This document shows positions 21,714-30,308 of a DNA stretch of 64,000 bases, one piece after another. Location: the NCBI GenBank assembly GCA_028875855.1, contig JAGWVA010000008.1, positions 1-64,000 of the forward strand, read 5' to 3'. The notes below the pieces were generated by a model, which was given only the letters and a program-made list of their open reading frames with translations, searched no databases and was not told where the DNA came from. Each line of letters begins with the position of its first letter. Within the stretch, counting starts at the first letter, position 1. A program made the translations under genes and the position numbers. This DNA comes from Paracoccaceae bacterium. GTDB lineage: Bacteria; Pseudomonadota; Alphaproteobacteria; Rhodobacterales; Rhodobacteraceae.

Positions 21714-22562
21714 ATGGCAAAGCATTCGCCGGTCATCGGCCGCTACGTGACCATCGACGTGGACGGCTGCGAATATAAAGTGTTCTACCTGCGCAACGGC
21801 ACCGGCCAGCCGCTGGTCTGCCAGCACACCGCGGGCTGCCACAACCACCAGTGGCGCGGTCTGTTGGAAGACCCTGACATCACCGCGAGCTACGACGTGA
21901 TTGCCTACGACTTGGCGCGGCACGGCAAATCCGACCCTCCGCTCAACAAGGAGTGGTGGAAGGAGGAATATATCCTCACTGCAGAGCATTACATGAAGTT
22001 TATCGTCACGCTTTGCGATGCGCTGGAGCTCGAGCGCCCGATCTTTATGGGCTCATCCTTTGGAGGCAACGTAGCGCTGCAGCTGGCGCTGCACCATCCC
22101 GACAGGTTCCGCGCGGTGATCCCGGTCGAGGCGGCGGAGAATTCGCCGGGCTTCTACCTCGACTGGTGGCGGCATCCGCATGCCAACGCCGCGCAGGTCT
22201 GCGCCAGCGGGGTTTGGGACCTGATGGCGCCGCAGAGCCCTGACATGGGACGCTGGCTGACTTGGCACTACTACACCCAGGGCTCGGAAGTGTTCAAAGG
22301 TGACCTCTACTTTTACTCGATCGACCACGACCTGCGGTCCAGGCTGGGCGAGATCGACACCAGGCGCTGCCCGGTCATCATGCTAACCGGCACCTACGAC
22401 TTCCTAACCCCGCCAGAGGCTACCGAGGCGACGGCCCGGCAGATCCCCGGCGGCATCTACATCGAGATGGAAGACATCGGCCACTTCCCGATGTCGGAGA
22501 ACTATCCGCTGTTCTCCGTCTACCTGAAGGAAGCGCTACGCATCATCGACGAACGGACCTGA
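21714..22562 (+). CDS. alpha/beta hydrolase
   Basis: This is a 282-residue serine hydrolase of the alpha/beta fold. The oxyanion-side HTAGCHNHQWRGL and the nucleophile elbow MGSSFGGNVAL (G-x-S-x-G) are present, followed by TYDFLTPPEA carrying the late acid and EDIGHFPMSENYP carrying the catalytic histidine. There is no signal peptide, so it is cytoplasmic. The GGGAGAG ribosome-binding site supports the start. In this operon it could open an ester or lactone that the metallo-lactonase next door does not, or cleave a precursor to a hydroxy acid. The particular substrate cannot be read from the sequence. Confidence 0.88.
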   Translation: MAKHSPVIGRYVTIDVDGCEYKVFYLRNGTGQPLVCQHTAGCHNHQWRGLLEDPDITASYDVIAYDLARHGKSDPPLNKEWWKEEYILTAEHYMKFIVTLCDALELERPIFMGSSFGGNVALQLALHHPDRFRAVIPVEAAENSPGFYLDWWRHPHANAAQVCASGVWDLMAPQSPDMGRWLTWHYYTQGSEVFKGDLYFYSIDHDLRSRLGEIDTRRCPVIMLTGTYDFLTPPEATEATARQIPGGIYIEMEDIGHFPMSENYPLFSVYLKEALRIIDERT

Positions 22563-22595
22563 CGCAATCGGCTCGGAACCATCAAGGGTAACGCC

Positions 22596-23531
22596 ATGAA
22601 GATCGTACAATTCGACGACAAGGGCCAGCAGGTAGAGCTCGAGCCGGGATCCTTGGCGACGAAGTCCGCCACCAGCCATCTCGCCCCCCGTCCAGCGATC
22701 GGCCGCCCGACGCATGAGCCGGTGCGCCGGCGACGCAACTCCTCGGGCATCGAGCTGCACATGTTCCAGACCGGGCGACTGCGGACCAAGCTGAAATACA
22801 TTAAGATGAACCAGGGCGAGCTGGACTACGAAATCCCTGTGCCCTGGTTCCTGATCAAGCATCCCCAGGGCAATGTGGTGATAGACGGCGGCAACGCTGT
22901 GGAGGCTGCGATCGACAAGCGCGGCCACTGGGGCGCGGTGGTCGATGCCTACGACCCGGTCATGGACTTGTCAGAGAACTGCGTGGACCAGTGCCGCTCG
23001 GTGGGCGTCGAGCCGCATCAGGTGCGCTATGTGCTGCAGTCGCACCTGCACCTCGACCATACCGGCGCCATCGGCCGCTTCCCGAAGGCGCAGTATTTCG
23101 TGCAGCGAGCCGAATGGGACTATGCATTCAAGCCGCACTGGTTCGCTGCTCCGGCCTACATCCGCGCAGATTTCGACCGGCCCGGGCTTAACTGGAAATA
23201 TCTCGGCGGAGAATACACCGACAACTACGACTTGTTCGGCGACGGAACGATCCGGATGATCTTCACTCCGGGCCATTCCGCCGGCCACCAGTCGTTCCTC
23301 GTCACTCTGCCTAAGACCGGGCCGGTGCTGCTGACGATCGACGCGGCCTACACGCTCGACCACTGGAACAACAAGGCGCTGCCGGGGCTCGTGGTGTCCT
23401 CGGCCGATGCGGCGGACTCGGTGGCCAAGTTGCGCCGCGTCGCGGCCGACACCAACGCTATGGTGGTGACCGGCCACGACCCCGACAACTGGGCGGCGTT
23501 CCAGAAGGCGCCCTACGACTTCTACGACTGA
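22596..23531 (+). CDS. AttM/BlcC-like metallo-beta-lactamase-fold lactonase
   Basis: This is a zinc lactonase of the AttM/AiiB group, which opens gamma-butyrolactone to 4-hydroxybutyrate and also cleaves N-acyl homoserine lactones. The metal motif HLHLDH (H150, H152, D154, H155) is followed by GDGTIRMIFTPGHSAGHQSF with the next histidine ligand, and by DAAYTLDHW. From memory the segments KMNQGxxDYEIPVP, HWGAV and YVLQSHLHLDHTGAIGRFP are close to Agrobacterium AttM. The protein is 311 residues, some 50 longer than AttM, because of an N-terminal extension (MKIVQFDDKG...). That extension resembles the last residues of the ABC ATPase encoded two genes downstream. Whether the natural substrate here is a butyrolactone or a quorum signal needs an assay. 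Confidence 0.9.
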   Translation: MKIVQFDDKGQQVELEPGSLATKSATSHLAPRPAIGRPTHEPVRRRRNSSGIELHMFQTGRLRTKLKYIKMNQGELDYEIPVPWFLIKHPQGNVVIDGGNAVEAAIDKRGHWGAVVDAYDPVMDLSENCVDQCRSVGVEPHQVRYVLQSHLHLDHTGAIGRFPKAQYFVQRAEWDYAFKPHWFAAPAYIRADFDRPGLNWKYLGGEYTDNYDLFGDGTIRMIFTPGHSAGHQSFLVTLPKTGPVLLTIDAAYTLDHWNNKALPGLVVSSADAADSVAKLRRVAADTNAMVVTGHDPDNWAAFQKAPYDFYD

Positions 23532-23596
23532 AAGGCTCGCTGCCGCCCGAGTTCTGTTCGGCGGCCCCCTGAAACTGCAGTACGGAGGAGGACGGA

Positions 23597-24775
23597 ATGC
23601 GGAAATTAGTAAGCCTGGCACTCGCCGGCGCCCTTGTCGCGGGCGGCGTCGCCCATGCCCTGGCCGAAGGCCTCGACGAGATCAGCCCGGATGTCGTCAA
23701 ACGGCTATACAACAAGGCCATGCTTGATCCGGCCCAGCCGGTCGGAACAAGCGCATGGCGCAACTTCACAGCCAAGCACGCGCCGCCGTGGAAGATCGGC
23801 TATGCGAGCTCCTATGCTGGCAACACCTGGCGCGCGGCGGTGATGGCCGAGTTGCAGAAGAAAATCATCCCGGAATGGAAGTCGCTCGGCCTCTTAAGCG
23901 ATTTGGTCATCACCCAGTCGAACTTGAACGACTCGACTCAGATCCAGCAAATGCGCCAGCTCGTGGACCAGGGGGTGGATGCGATAATCGTCTGTTGCTC
24001 AAACCCCACCGCGCTTAACGCGACAGTGCAATACGCGCATGACCATGGGGTCCCTGTATTCTCGCTGACGGGCTACCTAACCTCGCCGTATTCGATCAAC
24101 TCCTCGGTCAACTATCAGGTGGCCGGCTACGAGATCGGCAAGGACATGGCCGACCAGCTAGGCGGCAAGGGTAACGTCCTCGTGGTCGAGGGCATTCCTG
24201 GCACCTCAGGCTCCGACAGCCAGGACCGCGGCGTGAAGGCGGGCCTCGCGACTGCGCCCGGGGTGAAGATCGTGGGCGACGTGGCGGGCATGTGGACCGA
24301 CCAGGTGGCCCAAGGCGAGGTGCAGAAATGGCTCGCCACCCACCCCGGCAAGCTGGACGGCATAGTGGTGCAGTCTGCCGCTGAGATGGGCGTGCTGCGC
24401 GCTGTGCAGCAGTCCGGCCGCGGCAACGTGCCGGTTGCGATCGGCGGCGAGCTCGGGGCGCTTTGCTACTGGCGCAAGCACCCCAACTACGTGAAGACCT
24501 CCTTCCAGGTCTGGCCGCCGGCCGACGAGATCGACCTGATCTGGAACGTGATGATGCGCACGCTCGAGGGGCAGGGGCCGAAGATCCAGTCGATCCTCGT
24601 CGACCCAGTGAAGATGAACTTCGATGACCTGAAGAAGGTGATGAACGAGGACTGCTCGCTCACCTCGGCGGACTGGCTTGCAGTCGGCCCCGAGAAATGG
24701 GGGCAGGACCCGGCGTATCTCGACCAGTTCTTCCTGCACCCGGCGGATCCGAGGGCCTACAAGCCCGCAAAGTAG
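23597..24775 (+). CDS. ribose-type ABC transporter substrate-binding protein
   Basis: This is a periplasmic binding protein of type 1 (RbsB/XylF-like), 392 residues, with a Sec signal peptide over residues 1-24. The mature chain shows QIQQMRQLVDQGVDAIIVCCSNP, VPVFSLTGYL and GGKGNVLVVEGIPGTSGSDSQDRGVKAGL, all typical of sugar or AI-2-type receptors. It precedes a dual-domain ATPase and two permeases, completing one importer. Given the catabolic enzymes of the operon, the ligand may be a lactone, hydroxy acid, diol or glycoside of one of these rather than plain ribose, but that is inference. A strong hairpin lies right behind its stop. Confidence 0.9.
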   Translation: MRKLVSLALAGALVAGGVAHALAEGLDEISPDVVKRLYNKAMLDPAQPVGTSAWRNFTAKHAPPWKIGYASSYAGNTWRAAVMAELQKKIIPEWKSLGLLSDLVITQSNLNDSTQIQQMRQLVDQGVDAIIVCCSNPTALNATVQYAHDHGVPVFSLTGYLTSPYSINSSVNYQVAGYEIGKDMADQLGGKGNVLVVEGIPGTSGSDSQDRGVKAGLATAPGVKIVGDVAGMWTDQVAQGEVQKWLATHPGKLDGIVVQSAAEMGVLRAVQQSGRGNVPVAIGGELGALCYWRKHPNYVKTSFQVWPPADEIDLIWNVMMRTLEGQGPKIQSILVDPVKMNFDDLKKVMNEDCSLTSADWLAVGPEKWGQDPAYLDQFFLHPADPRAYKPAK

Positions 24776-24790
24776 CCGCCGCCAAGCGCA

Positions 24791-24819
24791 AGAGAGGAGC
24801 CCGGCAAGGGCTCCTCTCT
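24791..24819 (+). terminator. intercistronic hairpin after binding protein
   Basis: AGAGAGGAGCCC (24791-24802) and GGGCTCCTCTCT (24808-24819) form a perfect 12-bp stem with loop GGCAA. A pyrimidine run follows but no clean T tract. It probably stabilises the binding-protein message and reduces, without abolishing, transcription into the ATPase gene. Confidence 0.65.
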
Positions 24820-24872
24820 CCTCCGCCCGCCGTACCAACCTGGACCTCCAAAGCGGACCCCGCAGGATAGCC

Positions 24873-26687
24873 ATGTTCAACGACGATCCCGAAAACGAGG
24901 CCGAAGTGCATGCGCACGACACGATCGTCGTGCGCAACGTGAAGAAATATTTTGGGCCGACTCGGGCGCTGGACGGCGCGAGCTTCTCGGCCCGGGCCGG
25001 CGAGATCCATGCCATCGTCGGGGGTAACGGCTGCGGCAAGAGCACTATGGCAAAAGTCGTCTCCGGCATCTTGCCGATCGACAGCGGCTCGGTCTCGATA
25101 CTCGGCGAGACGCCCTCGACGCCGGCGGAAAGTCGCGCGCTCGGCATCGCCACGGTCTACCAAGAGGTGCTGGTGGCCGATGAGAGCACGGTGGTGGACA
25201 ACATTTTCATGGGGGCCGACCGGCTCTTCACTAAGACGCTCTCGCAGGAGCAGAAGGTGCGCCGCGCGGCTGAGCTAATGTTCGAGCTTTCCGGCGAGGC
25301 GGTCGACCCCTTCGCGCTGGTCGGCAGCCTGCCCCTGGGGCTGAAGCAGTGGATCACCATCGCCCGCGGCCTGTTGAGCGAGCCGCGCATCCTGATCCTC
25401 GATGAAAGCTCGGCCGCGCTCGACTTCGATAGCACCGAGCGGCTCTTCGCCAAGATGCGCGAGCTGCGCGATCGCGGCACCACGGTGTTAATCGTTACCC
25501 ATCGGATCGCGGAGCTGATCCGAATCTCGGACCGCGCCACGGTGCTGCGCGACGGGCGCGACATGGGGGTGCTGGAGAAGGGCGAGATCACCGAGAAGAA
25601 CCTGCTTGCGCTGATGACTGGCGAGGATCAGGGCGAGCGCCATGTTGCGCATGAGGCGCCGCGGCCGCGCGCGCAAGTTCGATCGCTGCTGGCCAGCGGC
25701 CTCGCGCTGCACCCGGGCGATCGGCCGTTCGACTTCGAGCTGCGCCGCGGCGAGGTGGTCGGTGTCGCCGGCCTTGACGGCCAGGGGCAGGACCTGTTCG
25801 TGCGCGCTCTGGCCGGGGTTATCACGCCGGCGGCAGGGCGGATCGAAGTTATAGGGCCGCGGGGCGAGAGCAAGCAAGTGCGCAGCCTCGCCGATGCGGT
25901 CGCGGGCCGGATCGCCTTCGTTTCGGGCGACCGCAAGAAGGAGGGCATCTTCGCCTCACTCTCGATCTTCGAGAATATGGTGATGCCGCTCTACCGCGAG
26001 AAGCGGCGCGCCGGCATTCTGGGGATCATCGACTGGCCGAGCCTCGGGACGATCTTCAAGCGCGAGGCCGAGAACCTGCTGATCAAATACGGCGACCGGG
26101 GTGACAAGATCACCTCGCTGTCCGGTGGCAACCAGCAGAAGGTGCTGATCGGCCGCGGCTTCGCCATGCGGCCCGACATCATCGTGCTTAACGATCCGGC
26201 CCGCGGTATCGACGTGGGTGCCAAGTCTGAGCTCTACCGCCAACTGCGCGCCTATGCTGAGGACGGCAAGTCGGTCGTCTACATGTCCTCGGAGCTTGAG
26301 GAGTTCCTGGGTTTCGCCACCCGGGTGATCGTGTTCCGCAACGGCACCCCATTCGACGCCTTCGACGGTCGGCGGCTGGAGCCGAAGCGCATCCTGGAGG
26401 CTATGTTCGGCCAGACTGACGGGTCGGGTCTCGCGTCCGCGCATGGCCTTGTGCCGGGCGGCGCAGGCCTAGCCGAGGGGCCGTCGCCGGCGCAGGGCGA
26501 CCAGGTGAAGGTGTACGTAACTGTGCCTGCCGAGATCAAGGCGGCGATGGCGGCGGCTCGGCCGGTGCCCGCCCCCGAGCGCGCTGCGCCGCGCGATCTG
26601 CCCGCCGAGCGCCAAGCCCAGGGCCGGCGCATAAAGATCGTGGAGTTCGACAGCGAGGGCCGCCCGGCCCGGGAGCTGGGGCGATGA
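24873..26687 (+). CDS. ribose-type ABC transporter ATPase (two ABC domains)
   Basis: This is the energising subunit of the importer, with two ATP-binding cassettes in one chain as in RbsA/MglA. Domain 1 has Walker A GGNGCGKST and Walker B LILDESS; its signature is altered (LPLGLKQWITIA). Domain 2 has a degenerate Walker A (GLDGQGQD), usual for the family, signature LSGGNQQKVLIGR and Walker B VLNDP. I start it at the ATG at 24873 because the longer frame overlaps the binding-protein gene and contains no family sequence. It is 604 residues, about 100 more than RbsA, due to a C-terminal tail rich in Ala, Pro and Gly that ends in IKIVEFDSEGR. The stop overlaps the next gene by four bases. Confidence 0.92.
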   Translation: MFNDDPENEAEVHAHDTIVVRNVKKYFGPTRALDGASFSARAGEIHAIVGGNGCGKSTMAKVVSGILPIDSGSVSILGETPSTPAESRALGIATVYQEVLVADESTVVDNIFMGADRLFTKTLSQEQKVRRAAELMFELSGEAVDPFALVGSLPLGLKQWITIARGLLSEPRILILDESSAALDFDSTERLFAKMRELRDRGTTVLIVTHRIAELIRISDRATVLRDGRDMGVLEKGEITEKNLLALMTGEDQGERHVAHEAPRPRAQVRSLLASGLALHPGDRPFDFELRRGEVVGVAGLDGQGQDLFVRALAGVITPAAGRIEVIGPRGESKQVRSLADAVAGRIAFVSGDRKKEGIFASLSIFENMVMPLYREKRRAGILGIIDWPSLGTIFKREAENLLIKYGDRGDKITSLSGGNQQKVLIGRGFAMRPDIIVLNDPARGIDVGAKSELYRQLRAYAEDGKSVVYMSSELEEFLGFATRVIVFRNGTPFDAFDGRRLEPKRILEAMFGQTDGSGLASAHGLVPGGAGLAEGPSPAQGDQVKVYVTVPAEIKAAMAAARPVPAPERAAPRDLPAERQAQGRRIKIVEFDSEGRPARELGR

Positions 26688-28132
26688 GCCGGCCCGAGCA
26701 GATCGGCACCGGGGTGCCGGCGGTCTCGCTGCAGGTTTCGGCTTCAGCGCCTGCCACCCAAGCGGCGCTCGGCGGGCGGTCGAACCCGTTCCTGCTAATG
26801 CCGATCACGCTCTTCTTCCTGCTGCTCAGCTTCGACGTGCTAAGGGCGCCCACGTTGATAACCAGCGCCGGGATCGGCAGCGCAATCATCGTGGCTACGC
26901 CGCTGGTGCTGGCCACTTACGCACTGATGGCGGTGGTGATTGCCGGTCGCGGCACCGTCGATCTCTCAGTGGGTCCGCTGATCGGCTTCATCAACGTGAC
27001 GATGATCCAGCTGCACGGTGCGGGGGTGCTGAACAACCCCTTCGCGGTGATCGGCTATGCCGTTTTCATCGGTGCGCTCTATCAGTTCCTTTTCGCGCTG
27101 ATCGTGATATACGTCCGGGTGCAACCGATCATCGTCTCTCTCTCGGGCTATCTGGCGATGTCGGGGATCAACCTGGTGATCCTACCGAGGCCGGGCGGCA
27201 TGGCGCCCGACTGGATGGCGAGCTGGGGGCTTGGCACCACGATCTTCTCGCCGGTGCTGCTGATCTTGCTGCTGGCCTCGCTCGCCTGGATCCTGTTCAC
27301 CCAGACGGCGTTCTACACTCATCTGCGACTGATGGGCTCGGACGAGCGGGCGGCGTACACGAGCGGGGTTCCGATCTATCTAGTGCGGATCGGCGCGCAT
27401 CTGATCTCGGGCTGCTATGCCGGGCTCGCCTCGATCTGCTTCACCGCGCTGATCTCGTCGGGCGATCCCTCGCAAGGTACGACCTATACGCTGATCGCGG
27501 TCACCGCGCTGGTGCTGGGCGGGGCCTCACTAGCCGGCGGGCGGGGGGGGGTGTTCGGCAGCTTCCTCGGCGCGGTGAACCTCTATCTGATCACCTACGG
27601 ACTCGCCACTTTCAGCTTCGGCTCGGTGCAAAGCTTCGTTACCAGCCTCGCTTATGGCACGATCTTGGTGCTGTCACTGCTCCTGACGCTGCTGATCCCC
27701 TTCATCCAACGCCATGTGCGAAATTTCTCGCCGCTGCTCTACTTCGTGGTTCTGTCGGTGGTGGCGCTGGGCGTGATCCTGCATGCGGGCTACGACTACG
27801 ATACAGCAGCGTCTGCGGCGCAGGCGCTGGCCGCCCATCCGCTGCCGCCGATCGACCCCGGGCGGCTTTACGTCGGCCCGCTCGAGGTGTCCGCGCCTAG
27901 CGCCGCGGAGGCCGCGCTGCGAAGCGTCGCTGCGCCGATCGTCTCGGGGCTCTTGCTGCTGGTCGTGCTCGCGGTCTTCTTGCGGGTGGCGATCACCCAC
28001 TCGGGCCGCCGCAGCATTGCCCCGGCGGTGGCAGTGGTGGTGGTGGCGACCGTGCTGCTCGGCGCCTTCATGATACGCCATCCCGAGGGGTTCGGCGCTG
28101 CCGCCCCGGCAGCAGAGGAGGGTAGCAGATGA
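26684..28132 (+). CDS. ribose-type ABC transporter permease 1
   Basis: This is a RbsC-like inner-membrane permease, 482 residues. It shows repeated hydrophobic helices and the family segments GRGTVDLSVGPLIGF, the MGSDERAAYTSGVP loop and TALVLGGASLAGGRGGVFGS. It is longer than RbsC (about 320) because of an added C-terminal stretch from about residue 345 with further hydrophobic helices (LLYFVVLSVVALGVIL, ISGLLLLVVLAVFLRV-like). It overlaps the ATPase gene and the next permease by four bases each. Together with the second permease it forms a heterodimeric channel. Confidence 0.88.
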   Translation: MSRPEQIGTGVPAVSLQVSASAPATQAALGGRSNPFLLMPITLFFLLLSFDVLRAPTLITSAGIGSAIIVATPLVLATYALMAVVIAGRGTVDLSVGPLIGFINVTMIQLHGAGVLNNPFAVIGYAVFIGALYQFLFALIVIYVRVQPIIVSLSGYLAMSGINLVILPRPGGMAPDWMASWGLGTTIFSPVLLILLLASLAWILFTQTAFYTHLRLMGSDERAAYTSGVPIYLVRIGAHLISGCYAGLASICFTALISSGDPSQGTTYTLIAVTALVLGGASLAGGRGGVFGSFLGAVNLYLITYGLATFSFGSVQSFVTSLAYGTILVLSLLLTLLIPFIQRHVRNFSPLLYFVVLSVVALGVILHAGYDYDTAASAAQALAAHPLPPIDPGRLYVGPLEVSAPSAAEAALRSVAAPIVSGLLLLVVLAVFLRVAITHSGRRSIAPAVAVVVVATVLLGAFMIRHPEGFGAAAPAAEEGSR

Positions 28133-29493
28133 CGCCGCCCTCCACGCCGCAGCTGAGCCTGCCCGCCCGCATCGTCGGCCTGGCCGCTGGCCTGATCCTG
28201 ACCGCGATCGGGGTGATCTACGGCTTTGTCCAGGGCAGTTCGGTGCAGGTCGTCATCCTCGCCGGGATCGCGACGCTCGCCGCCTTCGTCTGGGGCTGGC
28301 GCTTCGTGCTCGGCCAGTTCGTGCCCGAGCCGGGGACCGAGGGCGAGCCGGGCGAGCTGCGGGGGGTCTGGCGGCGGTTCCGCGGGCCACTGATCGGGCT
28401 CGCACTGATCCTGCTCGCCTTCCTAGTGCTGTCGCTGACGGTCGACGGGTTCTTGAACGTCTGGAACGTGCTCTCGCTACTCATCCTCCTGGCGATCCTG
28501 GTGCTAACCCGAACCATCGGCCGGCATTTCGAGGAGAACCGCTCTGCCTTCATCGGCATCATGGTGCTGGCCGGACTCTTCTCGGTCGGCTCGATGAACA
28601 TCGACGGCTTCGCCTCGACGATGAACATCAAATCGATGCTGCTCTTCGCCTCGTTCCTCGGCATCGCCTCGGTGGGCCAGACGCTGGTGGCGTTGCTGGG
28701 CGGGCTCGATCTGTCGATCCCCTTCATTATCGGCGCGGCCAATGTGGGGCTGCTCTACCTGATCGGGCTCGGGGTGCCGCCCTGGCTGGCCACCATCATT
28801 GTACTGGCGGTCGGTACCTTGCTCGGCGTTGTCAACGGATTCCTGAGCTTCCGGCTGCAGGGCCAGGCGCTGATCGTGACGCTGGGCACTGGCTTTGCAA
28901 TTTCGGGCGGGGTGCAGATCGTCACCTCGATCGGCACCGCCTATGGCGGCAACGTGTTTGGCACGGTGCCAGCTTGGCTCACCAACCTTTCGGCGATGAA
29001 CGGCTCGACCCTCGGCCTGCCGTTCCCGCCCACCATCGCGATCTGGGCAGTGATCGCGCTGATCCTCATCGTGGGGATGCGGATCACGCTCTACGGCCGC
29101 TACCTCTATGCGGTGGGGGTGAACCGCACCTCGTCCAAGCGGGTGCGGATTTCCGAGCTGCGCTACTGGGTGATGATGTATGCCGTCTCGGGCTTCTTCG
29201 CGGCTATGACCGGCAGCCTGCTCCTGGGCTGGAGCGGCGGCGGCTTCATCGGGGTGGGCGACCAGTACCTGTTCCTAACCCTCGCTGCGGTGGTGGTGGG
29301 CGGCACCTCGCTTCTCGGCGGGCAGGGCGGCTACGGCTTCACCGTGATCGGCGTGCTGGTGCTGCAGGTGCTATCATCATTTCTGATCGGCATCGGGCTC
29401 GATTTCCAGTGGCAGCAGTTCATCTTCGGGCTGCTTATCGTGCCGATGGTCGCGCTTTATGCCCGCTCGCCGCATATCCGCACGCAGATCTGA
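28129..29493 (+). CDS. ribose-type ABC transporter permease 2
   Basis: This is the second RbsC-like permease, 454 residues. Conserved segments are GQTLVALLGGLDLSIPFIIGAANV, LGVVNGFLSFRLQGQALIVTLGTGFAISGGVQI and VVVGGTSLLGGQGGYGFTVIGVLVLQ. Two to three extra helices at the N terminus precede the core. The ATG overlaps the previous stop. The gap of 50 bases to the opsin-like gene contains a 12-codon mini-frame (29504-29542) and the ribosome-binding site of the next gene, with no terminator, so transcription should continue. Confidence 0.9.
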   Translation: MTPPSTPQLSLPARIVGLAAGLILTAIGVIYGFVQGSSVQVVILAGIATLAAFVWGWRFVLGQFVPEPGTEGEPGELRGVWRRFRGPLIGLALILLAFLVLSLTVDGFLNVWNVLSLLILLAILVLTRTIGRHFEENRSAFIGIMVLAGLFSVGSMNIDGFASTMNIKSMLLFASFLGIASVGQTLVALLGGLDLSIPFIIGAANVGLLYLIGLGVPPWLATIIVLAVGTLLGVVNGFLSFRLQGQALIVTLGTGFAISGGVQIVTSIGTAYGGNVFGTVPAWLTNLSAMNGSTLGLPFPPTIAIWAVIALILIVGMRITLYGRYLYAVGVNRTSSKRVRISELRYWVMMYAVSGFFAAMTGSLLLGWSGGGFIGVGDQYLFLTLAAVVVGGTSLLGGQGGYGFTVIGVLVLQVLSSFLIGIGLDFQWQQFIFGLLIVPMVALYARSPHIRTQI

Positions 29494-29543
29494 GGGCCCG
29501 GCCATGACCGACAACAAAATGACGCTTCAAGGGAGTAGTTGAG

Positions 29544-30245
29544 ATGGCGGTTTTCCAGACGACTGACCTGACGGCGGCGAGCTATTCGGTCGCCCTGTTC
29601 GGCCTCGCTGCTACAACGGTGTTGCTCTTTATCGGCAGCGGCTGGGTAGGGCGGGCTTGGAAGGTTCCGGTGACGCTCTGCGGGTTGGCCGCCCTCGTCG
29701 GCGTGGCCGCGGTGTTCGACGCGCGCGCGGCCTGGGCCGCGGTCGGAAAGGTGCCGATCGTTTACCACTACGTCGGTTGGGCGATATCGATGCCGCTTCA
29801 GGTGATCGCGCTCTACTTTTTCGCGCGGCAGGCCGGCAAGGTTGGCATCGGCCTGTTTTGGCGTCTCGTTGTTGTGTCAGTCCTGATGGTCTTCGTGCGA
29901 TACCTTGGCGAGGCGGGCTTCATGCATCCGACACTGGCCTTCCTAATCGGACTCATCTTCTGGCTCTACATCCTGGGCGAGCTGTTCTTCGGCCGGATGG
30001 ATGAGGTGATCCGCGGCTCGCTGAACCGGCCAATGCAGCGCGGTTACTTCTGGCTCCGGCTGATCGTTACGGTCGGTTGGGCGATCTACCCGCTCGGCAA
30101 CTTCATCACCTCGTTCGGCGGCTACGTCGATGACGGGTCGCTCAGCGTGGCCTACAACCTTGCCGATTTCATCAACCGGATGGCCTTCGGCCTTGCCGTG
30201 CTAGCGACCGGCGTCCTCGCCACGGAGGTGTCGGACAATGCCTGA
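29544..30245 (+). CDS. type 1 opsin homologue lacking the retinal-binding lysine
   Basis: This 233-residue protein has seven hydrophobic helices (about residues 14-33, 41-60, 72-95, 104-122, 128-149, 168-189, 199-227) and unmistakable proteorhodopsin signatures: GWAIYPLGNF in helix F and YNLADFIN in helix G. In proteorhodopsin helix G reads NLADFVNK, and that lysine carries retinal; here it is arginine (R212), while the preceding aspartate is kept (D208). In helix C the proton acceptor of RYIDW is glycine (YHYVGW, G78) and the proton-donor position is alanine (A89). The protein therefore cannot form the Schiff base nor pump protons in the known way. No carotenoid or retinal synthesis gene is near. 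A good AAGGGAG ribosome-binding site precedes the ATG. It may be a light-independent membrane sensor or transporter partner. Confidence 0.85.
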   Translation: MAVFQTTDLTAASYSVALFGLAATTVLLFIGSGWVGRAWKVPVTLCGLAALVGVAAVFDARAAWAAVGKVPIVYHYVGWAISMPLQVIALYFFARQAGKVGIGLFWRLVVVSVLMVFVRYLGEAGFMHPTLAFLIGLIFWLYILGELFFGRMDEVIRGSLNRPMQRGYFWLRLIVTVGWAIYPLGNFITSFGGYVDDGSLSVAYNLADFINRMAFGLAVLATGVLATEVSDNA

Positions 30246-30308
30246 GTCCATTCGCCGACCTTCCTACCCGATCCCCTATTCTCTGACGCACGTTGAAGGA
30301 GCACGCCA

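Noticed and set aside
24678-24872. Upstream extension of the ABC ATPase frame
   Set aside because: It overlaps the end of the binding-protein gene and the hairpin behind it and adds Arg/Ser-rich residues that are not part of ABC proteins.
29544-30245. Interpretation as a light-driven proton pump
   Set aside because: The retinal lysine, the helix C acceptor and the donor residue are all replaced and no retinal or carotenoid gene is nearby, so only the fold assignment is kept.
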